NCBI GenBank assembly: GCA_025210735.1
Contig: JAOARD010000071.1
Span: 1 to 64,000 of the forward strand
Length of the DNA: 64,000 nt
Source of the DNA: Bacteroidales bacterium
GTDB taxonomy: Bacteria; Bacteroidota; Bacteroidia; Bacteroidales; UBA6680
Direction: 5' to 3'
A program made the position numbers and the translations under genes. The notes under the pieces were generated by a model that searched no databases, was not told the DNA's origin, and saw only the letters and a list, made by a program, of their open reading frames with translations. Within the stretch, counting starts at the first letter, position 1. Each line of letters starts with the position of its first letter. Positions 52,683-62,909 of this stretch are shown piece after piece.

Positions 52683-53705
52683 CTATTTATCGGATTTTTT
52701 GTTTAACATTTTGTTTACTTCTTCATCGAAATCAGAAATTAAGTTTCTGTCCTGAAGAGTTCTAAACTTCTCGTATTCAGTTTCTGCTAGTTCTTTGGCT
52801 ATTTTATGACTCACCTTTCCTTTGTGATGAAGTATCTCTTCTCCGTTAAACTCAAGAAATGCATTTAGTTTATTTACCCAATCGTTCATATGCATAACGA
52901 TGCCTTTGCGTGCTTGATTCTCGGCATAATCTAAGTACATGGTTACTATGTGGTTTAAATTGTCAAGCTCTTCTTTATTAAGGTAATTCTTAGCAACGCT
53001 TACATCTTGTTTTCTTATAGAGCCTTCAGGAGAGTTTTTCCAGTTAGTAAGCCCCATATTGTCTTTTTTGCTGTTTGCACGGTCGGCAATAATTTCGGCT
53101 GCTGTTTGTTGCGAGATAGCCCAATGTAATTTGTTTTGAACTGTAGCAAAAAATTGTTTGGTAATTTCTTCATCTTTGCTATAATCGGCACTGCACTGTG
53201 CGTAAATATCGGTGATTTTCTGGTAAAATCTTCGTTCACTGCTTCTGATATCCCGAATACGAGCAAGTTGTTCTTCAAAATAATCTTTACCAAATGGATT
53301 GTTCGGATTTTTCAATCGTTCATCATCCATTGCAAAACCTTTGATAATATATTCTTTTAAAACCTGATTAGCCCACATACGAAAATGAGTAGCCTGTTTG
53401 CTGTTTACTCTATAACCAACTGAAATAATAGCATCAAGATTATAGAAGTTGGTGTTATAGGTTTTACCATCTTTGGCAGTATGTGCAATTTTTGCACATA
53501 CTGAATCTTTTTCTAGCTCTTTGTCTTTAAATATATTAGATAAGTGTTTGGTGATAACACTACGGTCGACACCAAAAAGTTCTGCCAATTTTTGCTGAGT
53601 TAACCAGATTGTCTCATTATGTAAAAACACCTCAAAATGTACTTTGCCATCCGGAGTTTTATAAAGCAAATATTGTTGATAGTTATTTAAGTTCTCCTCT
53701 TTCAT
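52683..53705 (-). CDS. RhuM-family protein
   Basis: This 340-aa protein is full length for the RhuM family. The N-terminal part has a helix-turn-helix-like region (IWLTQQKLAELFGVDRSVI) followed by the family core: NTNFYNLDAIISVGYRVNS and ATHFRMWANQVLKEYIIKGF. The C-terminal half is helical, with KKDNMGLTNWKNSPEGSI and ARKGIVMHMNDWVNKLNAF. RhuM was first noted in Salmonella pathogenicity island 3, and homologues are widespread in mobile and defence-type loci. The molecular activity is not known. It follows the GPP34 gene by 55 nt and may share its transcript. Confidence 0.87.
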   Translation of the reverse strand: MKEENLNNYQQYLLYKTPDGKVHFEVFLHNETIWLTQQKLAELFGVDRSVITKHLSNIFKDKELEKDSVCAKIAHTAKDGKTYNTNFYNLDAIISVGYRVNSKQATHFRMWANQVLKEYIIKGFAMDDERLKNPNNPFGKDYFEEQLARIRDIRSSERRFYQKITDIYAQCSADYSKDEEITKQFFATVQNKLHWAISQQTAAEIIADRANSKKDNMGLTNWKNSPEGSIRKQDVSVAKNYLNKEELDNLNHIVTMYLDYAENQARKGIVMHMNDWVNKLNAFLEFNGEEILHHKGKVSHKIAKELAETEYEKFRTLQDRNLISDFDEEVNKMLNKKSDK

Positions 53706-53760
53706 TCTTTTTGGTTATTTGTTCGTACAACTTAAACAGATATTCCAATAGTTCGGTAAC

Positions 53761-54429
53761 CTACGTGGCAGCTACAACAACTGATGTTGCTATTGCAGCC
53801 TGAATTTCTTGAATTGCCTTTGCAATGCCTACAGATATAACATTATCCTTTACAAGCTCGTGAGTAACGCGTTGTAACGATTTTGCCTCTTTTCTGTCTC
53901 GGGCAATAACCCTGTACATCTTGCATGCATCTATCATACATAATACAGCAACATCCTTGTCTGTAAGTTTGCGTTCACGTTTAAAAATACGTCTCAGATC
54001 AATTATTATATCTTGTTGCAAACTCTTATCTTTAAGTCTTGCTACTCTATACGGTATAATCCCTAAGAATCGTTTTCTTTGTATGGTGATAACCTGTTTG
54101 TCTTCTAAACCGTCAAGAACGGCTCTTCTTATTTTTGTTGCTTTTTGTGCAATACGTTTTATCCACCACTTAACCCGTTTTTGCTTTCTGATATTTTTCT
54201 TTACAATATCAGAGAATGCATAAACGTAGTAGTTGTTCAACTGCTTTTCAGATAGTATTTTCATAAACCTATCGTCGCCAACCTCAATTGTTTTATCGGC
54301 AGCAAGATCAAATATAATTGCTCCAAGCAGCCCGTAGTTTAACTGAATATCAGAAATACGATAACGCCCTTTGTCAGGATGTTGTGCCAGTATAACAAAT
54401 GTTTCTGCTATTGATAGTTCTTTGCCCAT
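53761..54429 (-). CDS. GPP34 (GOLPH3/Vps74-like) family protein
   Basis: This 222-aa helical protein has the GPP34 N-terminus (LSIAETFVILAQHPDKGRY) and the NYGLLGAIIFDLAADKTIEV stretch that matches the GOLPH3 core. Basic patches (RKQKRVKWWIKRIAQKATKIRR) would fit phospholipid binding. Eukaryotic homologues bind PI4P at the Golgi; bacterial ones are of unknown role. Its start lies 2 nt after the stop of the MBL-fold gene, so they form an operon. Confidence 0.82.
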   Translation of the reverse strand: MGKELSIAETFVILAQHPDKGRYRISDIQLNYGLLGAIIFDLAADKTIEVGDDRFMKILSEKQLNNYYVYAFSDIVKKNIRKQKRVKWWIKRIAQKATKIRRAVLDGLEDKQVITIQRKRFLGIIPYRVARLKDKSLQQDIIIDLRRIFKRERKLTDKDVAVLCMIDACKMYRVIARDRKEAKSLQRVTHELVKDNVISVGIAKAIQEIQAAIATSVVVAAT

Positions 54430-54431
54430 AA

Positions 54432-55286
54432 TTACAGTGCTTTATAAATGGTTTCTATCCAGTATGGTTCTGTAATGAAGAATTTACCATAATCAGCATA
54501 CTCCTTAAGGCATTCTGATTTTATTATCTCATCCATTGTTTTGCCATCTTTCTTAAGATCACCAACAATTTTAACAGTCTCCTTTAGAGTGTTAAGATAC
54601 TCTCTGTATTGTTTAATTGAGAATACCGGACCATGACCACCAACAACCTTAACATCAGCCGGGATATTCTTTGTAATCCACTCTATATTTTTAAAGTATT
54701 TGTGCATGTTACCACCATTCTCAGTATCTACAAATGGATATAATCCTGCAAACAGCAGATCGCCAACTGCAAGAACCTTAGAATTTGGAAGATAAACAAT
54801 AACATCGCCATCTGTATGACCACCTGTAAGCGGAATAATCTCTATCTTATGCTCATAGAAGTCGATAACTGTCTTCTTTTTTATGCGCATATCTGGTTGT
54901 GCGTACTCAGGTAAAGGCTTACTATCTTTGCCAAATAGTTTTTGTGTTGTACTAACACGTTTATACACATTCTCATGAGCAATAATATTTACATCCTCGT
55001 TAAAAGCAGTATTCCCACCTGTATGGTCGCTGTGCCAGTGTGTATTAATAATGTACTTTACGTTGTCTGTTTTTAACGTGTCTTTCAGCATTTTTCCTGT
55101 AGATCCATATCCGGCATCAATTAGCACAACACTGTTGTAACCGTATACAGCAATAAGGTTGCACTTACCTGCAATCTGATGTAGATCAACATTCTCGGCA
55201 AGTTCTGATTTAAAGATTTTTACGCTGTTCTGAGCAAATAGTGCAACAGGAATCAGGAAAGCAATTAAGAGTGATAGTTTTCTCAT
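54432..55286 (-). CDS. Exported metallo-beta-lactamase-fold hydrolase
   Basis: This 284-aa protein has a signal peptide (1-18, ending ALFAQ). All MBL motifs are present: HWHSDHTGG (HxHxDH), the metal-bridging region GGHTDGDVIVYL, an Asp in VGDLLFAG and the final His in GGHGPV. It could be a periplasmic lactamase, lactonase or thioester hydrolase. The spacing around HTDGD is like class B enzymes, but activity on beta-lactams cannot be inferred. Operon with the GPP34 gene. Confidence 0.87.
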   Translation of the reverse strand: MRKLSLLIAFLIPVALFAQNSVKIFKSELAENVDLHQIAGKCNLIAVYGYNSVVLIDAGYGSTGKMLKDTLKTDNVKYIINTHWHSDHTGGNTAFNEDVNIIAHENVYKRVSTTQKLFGKDSKPLPEYAQPDMRIKKKTVIDFYEHKIEIIPLTGGHTDGDVIVYLPNSKVLAVGDLLFAGLYPFVDTENGGNMHKYFKNIEWITKNIPADVKVVGGHGPVFSIKQYREYLNTLKETVKIVGDLKKDGKTMDEIIKSECLKEYADYGKFFITEPYWIETIYKAL

Positions 55287-55445
55287 ACTAAGTTTTTTTC
55301 TAGTGTTTATTTATCTGTAATATTTAGCAAATAGTTTATGTAATTAGCAAATAAAAAATTAGAGTCTATAATGTTTTAAATATACAAAAACAGTTACGTA
55401 AATAAACAGAAAACATTAAAAATAGGGATGTTCAGTGTAATAAAA

Positions 55446-55473
55446 AGAGCCATATCAGTTACGATACAGCTCT
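55446..55473 (-). terminator. Terminator of the Cus-type efflux operon
   Basis: On the - strand AGAGCTGTATC pairs with GATATGGCTCT (two wobbles) around a 6-nt loop, followed by TTTTT. It is about 10 nt after the CusB-like stop. Confidence 0.85.
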
Positions 55474-55483
55474 ATATATTGTT

Positions 55484-57340
55484 TTATTGCCTGTATTTAC
55501 AACATTCGGGTAGTTTATTGTATACTGAGCCACTTGCTTTAACCTCATCGGTATCATGTCCGGCTTCTGCAATTGCTTTGTGTATATCTGGTAACTTAAC
55601 CTTATTGGGGTTAAATATTATAGTAATAGTATTACTATTCTGATCCCAGTCAGCCGATTTTACACCGGACAGCGATCTCGCTGTTTTCTCAATTCTCTCT
55701 TTGCACATACCACAACTGCCATAAACCTTAAAAGTTGTCTGTTCTTGATTACTGCTTATTGTGTTTGCCGATTCTCTGTTATACTTACAACATGCCGGAA
55801 GGTTATTATATACACTATCCGGTGCACGTTCCTCATCTGTATCGTATCCTGCGGCAGCAATTGCTTTATGAATATCATTCAGGTTTACCTCTTCCGGATT
55901 GTAGCTTACATTCAACTCTTTTGTCTCCTTACTCCATAATGCATTACTCACACCCGATAACGATTTTGTTGCTTTCTCTATAGTAGATTTACACATGTTA
56001 CAGTTTCCCGATACTCTAAATGTTTCATCTATATAATCATTGTTGTTCTGCATGTTGCCATGATTGTGCGACATTGAAGCTCCTCCACCTGTTGGATTCA
56101 TCATACTCTGCTTTCCGGCTAACTGAGCAGCGGCATCAATCCTGAATACACCATTTGTTGCAATCTCTTCGCCTTCAAACAGTCCACTTGCTACCACATA
56201 ATAGTCTCCGGCTTCTGCACCAAGTACAATCTCACGATATATAAACGATGCTGTTTTACGATCAGGAACCTTTACATATACAACGGCTCGTTTACCTGTC
56301 CACAGAAGCGCTGATTTTGGTATTAGTAACTCTTTACTATTTGTTGTGCCTGATTTTAATGTGCCGTTAGCAAACATTCCGGGTTTTAGCTTACCATTTT
56401 TGTTAGATAGCTCAACACGTACATATGCAACCCTTGTGTTTTTATCTATTACAGGATCTATGTAACGTACCTTTGCTTTGTATAACTCTCCCGGAACAGA
56501 TTTAACTGAAAATTCAACAGTGTTACCTTCCTTAATCCAGGGCAGATCGCTCTCATATGCTTCAAACATAACCCAAACATTAGTTAGGTCTATAATCTCA
56601 AACAGTTTTGATCCCTCTTTAACATAATCGCCGTCGGATATCTGCTTTTTTGTTACTGTTCCTGTAATTGGAGACACTATTTTCAGATATGTTTGGGGTT
56701 TATTACTCTTTATAACAGTATTAATCTGTTTGTCTGTTATTCCCCATAGTTTCAGTTTGGTATGAGCTGCATTGTAGAGCGAAGGGTTATTGTTTTTGTA
56801 TTTATAAGCCTCCAACAACTCCTTTTGTGCGGCAATAAGTTCTGGTGAATATATTGTTCCCAACGATTGCCCCTTGGTTACTTTTTGCCCTGTATAGTTT
56901 ACAGACAGAGTCTCAATACGTCCACCAAAACGGGCTGTAATTTCTGATACTCTGCGTTCGTCAGCCTCTACTTTTCCCAGAAGTTTTATCTCATTTATCG
57001 GGATTGCTTTTTTTACAATTGAAGTCTGAACAGAGGCCAGTGCAAGTGCCGACTCAGTCATCTGTATTTCGTTTGGGTCTACATGATCTCCTTCTGAAAT
57101 ACCGGATTCTAATGGTATCAGATCCATAGCACAGATAGGACACAATCCCGGTTTGTTCTGCTTAATCTGTGGATGCATAGAGCATGTATATACGGTCTCT
57201 TCTGTTTCGGTTTGTGTATCTTCTTTGCTATTCTGTTCTGTTTCTGATCCACTGAACAACACCCATCCTATAAATAGCCCGATAATCATGGTTATGATCA
57301 GTAGTTTAATATCTCGTCTGTTTATATTTAAACGTTTCAT
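55484..57340 (-). CDS. cusB: RND efflux periplasmic adaptor (CusB-like) with two C-terminal HMA domains
   Basis: The ATG at 57340 gives a 618-aa protein; a TTG three codons upstream is an unlikely start. A membrane anchor (about 12-33) is followed by a heavy-metal-binding motif CSMHPQIKQNKPGLCPIC (about 50-71), the hairpin/barrel adaptor region of HlyD-type proteins (about 95-400), a Met/His-rich linker (GGGASMSHNHGNM) and two HMA-like domains. Each has a CxxC-type site (GNCNMCKS near 447, GSCGMCKE near 543), an AGYDTDE-like motif (AAAGYDTDE, AEAGHDTDE) and a trailing CCKY pair. The adaptor links CusA to the TolC-type pore; the tandem HMA domains could hand copper to the pump. The last gene of the operon. 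Confidence 0.9.
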   Translation of the reverse strand: MKRLNINRRDIKLLIITMIIGLFIGWVLFSGSETEQNSKEDTQTETEETVYTCSMHPQIKQNKPGLCPICAMDLIPLESGISEGDHVDPNEIQMTESALALASVQTSIVKKAIPINEIKLLGKVEADERRVSEITARFGGRIETLSVNYTGQKVTKGQSLGTIYSPELIAAQKELLEAYKYKNNNPSLYNAAHTKLKLWGITDKQINTVIKSNKPQTYLKIVSPITGTVTKKQISDGDYVKEGSKLFEIIDLTNVWVMFEAYESDLPWIKEGNTVEFSVKSVPGELYKAKVRYIDPVIDKNTRVAYVRVELSNKNGKLKPGMFANGTLKSGTTNSKELLIPKSALLWTGKRAVVYVKVPDRKTASFIYREIVLGAEAGDYYVVASGLFEGEEIATNGVFRIDAAAQLAGKQSMMNPTGGGASMSHNHGNMQNNNDYIDETFRVSGNCNMCKSTIEKATKSLSGVSNALWSKETKELNVSYNPEEVNLNDIHKAIAAAGYDTDEERAPDSVYNNLPACCKYNRESANTISSNQEQTTFKVYGSCGMCKERIEKTARSLSGVKSADWDQNSNTITIIFNPNKVKLPDIHKAIAEAGHDTDEVKASGSVYNKLPECCKYRQ

Positions 57341-57365
57341 AATTGTCAAAATTTCCTTGTTAAAA

Positions 57366-58604
57366 CTATTTACCTTGCAGATATCTTATAAATGCCACTG
57401 ATGCGTTCTTATCAGCAACCGCTTTCTCATGTTCCAGCGCATATTTAAGGAGTCTGCGCTCCATACGTAATATCTCTTCAAAATCTTTACTATTTGTCTC
57501 ATAATTTGTTTTAAGAACAGCCAAAGATTTCTCTGCAAGCGTTGTCTGTTTTCTGTAAAGTTCAATACGCCTTATGGCATTCAGATAGTCGTTCCACGCT
57601 GTTTCAAACAGTACTGTTACACTGTTTTTCTTATCTGCTTTACCAGACTCTTTTGCTTTCTGTTTGTATATAACTTCCTGAACCTTTGCTCTGTATTTTT
57701 TACGATATACAGGAACTGTTAAACCAATTTTCGGAAATACAATAGCGTCGTTTCCGGCATCACCTGCTGTTGAATTGCCTTTGCCAATAACAGCGTACTC
57801 TAATCCTAATGAAATTTTAGGCAGTCCCTCTTTTGAGGCAGCTTTTTTCTTATACTCCAATCCCTTAAGCTGATAGTTAAATGAGTTGAGAGCACTATTA
57901 CCGCTGTAAACAGAATCAAGCTCGCTCTGTTTATGCAGTAGTATATTATCTGGTAACATTTCTGGTATAGCTATCTCTGACTGTATATCTACATTTAACA
58001 GAGTATTGAACTTCACCTTTAGTAGATTCATATTATCAGTTATTTCTGCAAGTTGGTTATCAAGATCGTTTATCTCCATCTGAAGCCTGTACTGATCAAT
58101 AGCAGAAGCTTTACCTGACTCAACCATTACATCTGTAATACCTTTTAATGATGTAAGAATGGTTATATTCTCTTTGGTAATAGCAATAGCCTTTCTTGCA
58201 AAAAACAGGTTGTAGTATGAGGCTTTAATATCATAATATAGTTTTGATTTTGCCTCAGAAAACATCTCGTATCTCGCTTTTGCAAACCATTCTGCAGAAC
58301 CTTTATTGGCAGCGAGAGTTCCGAACCAAGGGAACATCTGTGTTGCAGATAATTTTGCTTTTTGCGGACCTAAACGTGTTTCTACTGGTTGTATGAAATA
58401 GCCAAAAGCAATTGTAGGATCGGGCAGAGCACCAACCTGAGGCACCTTTTCAAGTGCAGCCATATATTCATTAAACATCACCTTTAATCCGGCGTTATTA
58501 TTAGCTCCGGTATTAAGATAGCTGTTCAGAGTATCCTGACCTCTTGTATTAACAGATAGAGAGGTTAAGATTAATATGTATATATATAATAATGTCTGTT
58601 TCAT
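57366..58604 (-). CDS. TolC-family outer-membrane efflux protein
   Basis: This 412-aa protein has a signal peptide (ending VNTRGQ) and two TolC/OEP-type halves with long helical hairpins (GALPDPTIAFGYFIQPVETR ... MFPWFG; later PKISLGLEYAVIGKG). It forms the outer-membrane duct for the CusAB-type pump. It is encoded between the RND pump gene (5-nt gap) and the adaptor gene (25-nt gap). Confidence 0.9.
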   Translation of the reverse strand: MKQTLLYIYILILTSLSVNTRGQDTLNSYLNTGANNNAGLKVMFNEYMAALEKVPQVGALPDPTIAFGYFIQPVETRLGPQKAKLSATQMFPWFGTLAANKGSAEWFAKARYEMFSEAKSKLYYDIKASYYNLFFARKAIAITKENITILTSLKGITDVMVESGKASAIDQYRLQMEINDLDNQLAEITDNMNLLKVKFNTLLNVDIQSEIAIPEMLPDNILLHKQSELDSVYSGNSALNSFNYQLKGLEYKKKAASKEGLPKISLGLEYAVIGKGNSTAGDAGNDAIVFPKIGLTVPVYRKKYRAKVQEVIYKQKAKESGKADKKNSVTVLFETAWNDYLNAIRRIELYRKQTTLAEKSLAVLKTNYETNSKDFEEILRMERRLLKYALEHEKAVADKNASVAFIRYLQGK

Positions 58605-58609
58605 GATTA

Positions 58610-61600
58610 CTATCTGTTTACGTTATCATTATTTGATCTGTTACTATCAGTTATCTTGTTCTCTTTTAGCAATGCTTTCTCTTTCCACATGCTGTATAAA
58701 ACAGGAACAACAAATATTGTAAGTGTTGCTATAAGCATTCCTCCAACCGATGGAATAGCCATTGGAACCATAATGTCAGATCCTTTTCCTGTAGATGTAA
58801 GTACCGGAAGCAGAGCTATTATTGTTGTGGCAGTTGTCATCATAGCTGGTCTTACTCTCTTTAAACCAGCCTCTAAAACCTTCTCACGTATCTCTCTTAC
58901 CGATTCAGGTTTGGTCTTGTCAAATATCTGTTTCAGATATGTACTTATAAGTACGCCATCATCAGTTGCAATACCAAACAGGGCTATAAAACCAACCCAA
59001 ACAGCAACACTGAGGTTTATTGGCTGAATCTGGAACATATCCTGTAGGTTTATGCCTCCAACAGCAATATTCATAAACCATGGCTTACTATATAACCATA
59101 ACATAATAAACCCGCCTGAGAACGCTACAAATATCCCTGTAAATATCAATCCTGCTGCCGTAACTGATCTGAACTGAAAATATAGAATCAGAAATATTAC
59201 AATTAACGACAGAGGTATCACTATCATCAGTCGTTTTGTGGCACGTATCTGATTCTCGTAGTTTCCGGTAAACTTATAGTTTATACCAGCCGGAATTGTG
59301 AATTCACCTTTTGCGGTCTGATCATTCAGATATTCCTGAGCATTTTCTACTACATCTACTTCTGCATATCCATCTTTTTTATCGAATATTACATAACCAA
59401 CAAGGAACGTGTTTTCGCTTTTTATAAGCTGAGCTCCTCTGGTATACTTTATCTGTGCAAGTTCACCAAGAGGAATCTGTGCCCCGGTTGGTGTTGCTAT
59501 AAGTATTTTTTTTATGTCATCGGGGTTATCACGATATTCACGTGCATATCTAACCCTTACAGGGAAACGTTCTCTGCCTTCAACTGTTGATGTAAGCTGC
59601 ATACCACCAATAGCACTGCTTAATGTCATCTGCATATTGGCAATTGTTAATCCGTATCTTGCTATTGCTTGTCTGTCTATATCTATCTCAAGATATGGTT
59701 TACCAACAACCCTGTCGGCAAAAACAGATGCAGGCTCTACGCCCTTTACATGTTTAAGATGAGTTTCGAGTTGATATCCAACTCTCTCAATAGTTTCCAG
59801 ATCGGGGCCAAATACCTTTATACCCATTGGGGCGCGCATTCCTGTCTGTAACATTACAAGTCTGGTCTGTATTGGTTGCAGTTTTGGAGCCGATGTTAAT
59901 CCTGGAATAGATGATTGCGATATAATCTCGTTCCAGATATCATTTGGCGATTTTATATTATCGCGCCACTGTCTGAAATAACTTCCAGAGTTATCGGGGA
60001 TCAACAGTTTGCTATCTATATCTCTAAAACCATCTTCTGGATTATATACAGAGCCATCAGTAAGCATAAATGCACCGTTTTTATCTGTACGGAATCTTAC
60101 TCTGTAGCCGTCCTCATCTAGAATATATTCCGGTTTGTAGTTTATTACATTCTCAAACATCGATACCGGAGCTGGATCTAGAGCGGAGTTCACACGTCCC
60201 CACTTTCCAATTACATTCTCTACCTCCGGTATATTGTTTACCTTTTTATCTAACATACGGATAACCTCAATATTCTCCTCAATTCCGGAGTGAGGCATTG
60301 TGGTTGGCATAAGCAGGAATGATCCTTCATCCAACGCAGGCATAAACTCTTTTCCCATTCCGGGAAATGTTTCGCTGAATGATTCCCATGCAGAACTCTT
60401 TTTAATGTCTTCGGGTACAAATGATAGTAATTTATTGGCTCCTTGCCAGCTTAATATACCAAACAGGATTACTGTTATAGGAATACTCAGAAACAGTAGT
60501 TTGTTTCTTAGAGCCCAATTGAGGATTCGCCTGTATGTTTTTATAACTATAAACATTACTGCAAGTACAATTCCAATTAGTATTGCAGCGAATATTATAT
60601 TTGCGAAGCTGCTGTTTTGTGCACCCAGTGGCATCCACTCTTTTGTAAGTAGCCATACTACAATTAATGCTACAATACCAATGTTTATGTAGTTTGGAAC
60701 CTCTTTGTTTACGTTGCTCACTTTGTGTGTATACAAATTATTTACAGCAATAGCTACAATTGCTATAGCTACAAATATATTTCCAAAAAGTATAAAGGAT
60801 AATCCTGCAATTAGCAGTACTATATTCAGTATCTTTTTTATTCTTTTTCTGTTGATTTTTATTGAAAATATTGTGTGGGCTAGTGCCGGTATAATTGTTA
60901 AACCTATTATAAGTGCCGATATCATTGCAAATGTTTTTGTAAATGCCAACGGACGGAATAGTTTCCCTTCAGCTGCCTGCATAGCAAAAACGGGTAGAAA
61001 ACTAACAATGGTTGTTGTAAGAGCAGTTATTACTGCCGGAGCAACCTCAATGGTAGCTTCATATACAACAGTGCTGAGTTTTCGGTTTCTGTTTGACTCA
61101 ATATTTATGTGTCGGATTATATTCTCTGTGAATACAACACCTACATCTACCATAACCCCAATGGCAATAGCAATTCCAGACAGTGCAACAATGTTTGCAT
61201 CTACTCCGAATCTGCGCATTGCTATAAATGTTATCAGAACACCTATGGGTAACAAGCTTGATATCAGGAATGATGCTCTCAGATTCAGAACAAGAATAAT
61301 AATTACTATTATACTTATTAGTACCTCTAAAGTAAGTGCCTCTTCAAGTGTACCAAGTGTCTCTTTAATGAGTGCTGTACGATCATAAAATGGTACTATT
61401 GTTACCTTTGATTGAGTTCCGTTATCAAGAACCTTTGATGGTAATCCGGGTGATATCTCCTTAATCTTATCTTTAACATTATTTATAACCTCAAGAGGAT
61501 TTGCACCGTAGCGTGCAACTATTACACCCCCAACAGCTTCGGCTCCGCCTTTGTCAAGTCCTCCACGGCGTGTTGCCGGACCAAATGTAACTTTTGCAAC

Positions 61601-62434
61601 ATCTTTAACACGTATAGGTGTGTTGTTCTTTACCTTTACAACACTCTGCTCTATATCGGTCAGTTTTTTTACATATCCAAGAGCCCTTATAAGATACTCT
61701 ACTCTGTTGAACTCTATTGTGCGGGCACCAATATCCAGATTGCTGTTTTTTACAGCATTCATTATATCTGTTACATTAACACCATGTGCTTTCATAGCAT
61801 CAGGATCTATATCTATCTGATACTCCTTTATAAAACCACCAATTGAAGCGACCTCAGATACACCCTTTGCTGCTGTAAGACCATATTTTACATAGAAATC
61901 CTGAATACTCCTCAGTTCATGAGGATCCCAACCACCATTAGGGTTTCCCTCTTTATCTCTGCCTTCCAGAGTATACCAGTATATCTGTCCCAGTGCTGTA
62001 GCATCGGGCCCTAACGATGGTGTTACACCCTCTGGCAGTGTTCCCGTGGGTAGTGAGTTTAATTTCTCAAGTATCCGTGTGCGACTCCAGTAGAACTCTA
62101 TATCTTCGTCAAATATTATATATATGCTTGAGAGACCAAAAATAGAGTTACTTCTTATTGTTTGTACTCCGGGAATACCCAATAGAGCTGTTGTTAAAGG
62201 ATAGGATATCTGATCCTCTATATCTTGTGGTGACTGCCCTGCCCATTCGGTATAGACAATCTGTTGATTCTCGCCTATATCCGGAATGGCATCTACCGGA
62301 ACAGGATCTGATGGAAGAAAGCTATTCTCCCAATTGAATGGCGACGATATTATACCCCATATAATAAATAATGCCAGGAGCAGGACTGTAACCAATCTGT
62401 TTTCTAAAAAGAATTTTATGATTCTGTTTAACAT
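58610..62434 (-). CDS. cusA: Heavy-metal RND efflux pump (CusA/CzcA family)
   Basis: This 1274-aa proton-driven inner-membrane pump starts with the typical segment MLNRIIKFFLENRLVTVL and PVDAIPDIGENQQIVYTEW. The proton-relay segment (GVMVDVGVVFTENI), the export-core motif FMPALDEGSFLLMP and repeated RND domains are intact. It is longer than E. coli CusA (1047 aa). About 100-150 extra residues with added membrane segments lie around 530-650. The HME-type family exports Cu(I)/Ag(I) or divalent cations; the HMA and HYC_CC_PP neighbours favour copper. First gene of the cusA-tolC-cusB operon. Confidence 0.93.
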   Translation of the reverse strand: MLNRIIKFFLENRLVTVLLLALFIIWGIISSPFNWENSFLPSDPVPVDAIPDIGENQQIVYTEWAGQSPQDIEDQISYPLTTALLGIPGVQTIRSNSIFGLSSIYIIFDEDIEFYWSRTRILEKLNSLPTGTLPEGVTPSLGPDATALGQIYWYTLEGRDKEGNPNGGWDPHELRSIQDFYVKYGLTAAKGVSEVASIGGFIKEYQIDIDPDAMKAHGVNVTDIMNAVKNSNLDIGARTIEFNRVEYLIRALGYVKKLTDIEQSVVKVKNNTPIRVKDVAKVTFGPATRRGGLDKGGAEAVGGVIVARYGANPLEVINNVKDKIKEISPGLPSKVLDNGTQSKVTIVPFYDRTALIKETLGTLEEALTLEVLISIIVIIILVLNLRASFLISSLLPIGVLITFIAMRRFGVDANIVALSGIAIAIGVMVDVGVVFTENIIRHINIESNRNRKLSTVVYEATIEVAPAVITALTTTIVSFLPVFAMQAAEGKLFRPLAFTKTFAMISALIIGLTIIPALAHTIFSIKINRKRIKKILNIVLLIAGLSFILFGNIFVAIAIVAIAVNNLYTHKVSNVNKEVPNYINIGIVALIVVWLLTKEWMPLGAQNSSFANIIFAAILIGIVLAVMFIVIKTYRRILNWALRNKLLFLSIPITVILFGILSWQGANKLLSFVPEDIKKSSAWESFSETFPGMGKEFMPALDEGSFLLMPTTMPHSGIEENIEVIRMLDKKVNNIPEVENVIGKWGRVNSALDPAPVSMFENVINYKPEYILDEDGYRVRFRTDKNGAFMLTDGSVYNPEDGFRDIDSKLLIPDNSGSYFRQWRDNIKSPNDIWNEIISQSSIPGLTSAPKLQPIQTRLVMLQTGMRAPMGIKVFGPDLETIERVGYQLETHLKHVKGVEPASVFADRVVGKPYLEIDIDRQAIARYGLTIANMQMTLSSAIGGMQLTSTVEGRERFPVRVRYAREYRDNPDDIKKILIATPTGAQIPLGELAQIKYTRGAQLIKSENTFLVGYVIFDKKDGYAEVDVVENAQEYLNDQTAKGEFTIPAGINYKFTGNYENQIRATKRLMIVIPLSLIVIFLILYFQFRSVTAAGLIFTGIFVAFSGGFIMLWLYSKPWFMNIAVGGINLQDMFQIQPINLSVAVWVGFIALFGIATDDGVLISTYLKQIFDKTKPESVREIREKVLEAGLKRVRPAMMTTATTIIALLPVLTSTGKGSDIMVPMAIPSVGGMLIATLTIFVVPVLYSMWKEKALLKENKITDSNRSNNDNVNR

Positions 62435-62528
62435 ATCTTCTCTGTTTATAACACATTTAATGTAATACTTAGTTGCACAGTTATATTTTAGATGTATAAC
62501 TGATTTGCATATTAGTTAAACAGAGTGG

Positions 62529-62909
62529 CTAACACAGGTATACTTGCAGAAGAGCAAGACGTACCTGAATTACCGGATCTACTATCAGATGTCTGTATCT
62601 GAGATCAGAATAAGACTCCTTAACAGGAGCAAGTTGGTTGTTTATTATTTGAGATAACAGTACTATTGCTTGTGTATCTGTTACCTTCATAATATCTGTT
62701 GTAGTGGTAGTCAGATAATCATCATCTATATTAATACGCAGATTTATGTCTTCGCAGCACCCTCCGGCACCATCACAACACTTTTCTGTATCTGTATTAA
62801 CCGATGTTGATATTAGCTCACCACCACAGTAATGCATAGAGAAAGTTACCCCTGTGGTTGTAACAATCAGGAGTAGTGTAATGAGTATATGTATTATCTT
62901 TCTAAGCAT
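62529..62909 (-). CDS. HYC_CC_PP-family small exported protein
   Basis: The ATG at 62909 gives a 126-aa protein with signal peptide; the upstream frame start is a TTG and is rejected. The mature part begins with MHYCGGE and has two CC pairs (KCCDGAGGCCED), then a beta-rich tail ending in a hydrophobic strand. This matches the HYC_CC_PP family of Bacteroidota except that the PP motif is not clear here (DPVIQV). Cysteines suggest metal binding. It lies just upstream of cusA, as expected for copper stress genes. Confidence 0.75.
   Translation of the reverse strand: MLRKIIHILITLLLIVTTTGVTFSMHYCGGELISTSVNTDTEKCCDGAGGCCEDINLRINIDDDYLTTTTTDIMKVTDTQAIVLLSQIINNQLAPVKESYSDLRYRHLIVDPVIQVRLALLQVYLC

Noticed and set aside
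60705..61388. 227-codon open frame on the + strand
   Set aside because: It is antisense to the conserved core of the CusA-type pump gene and its product has no family motif.
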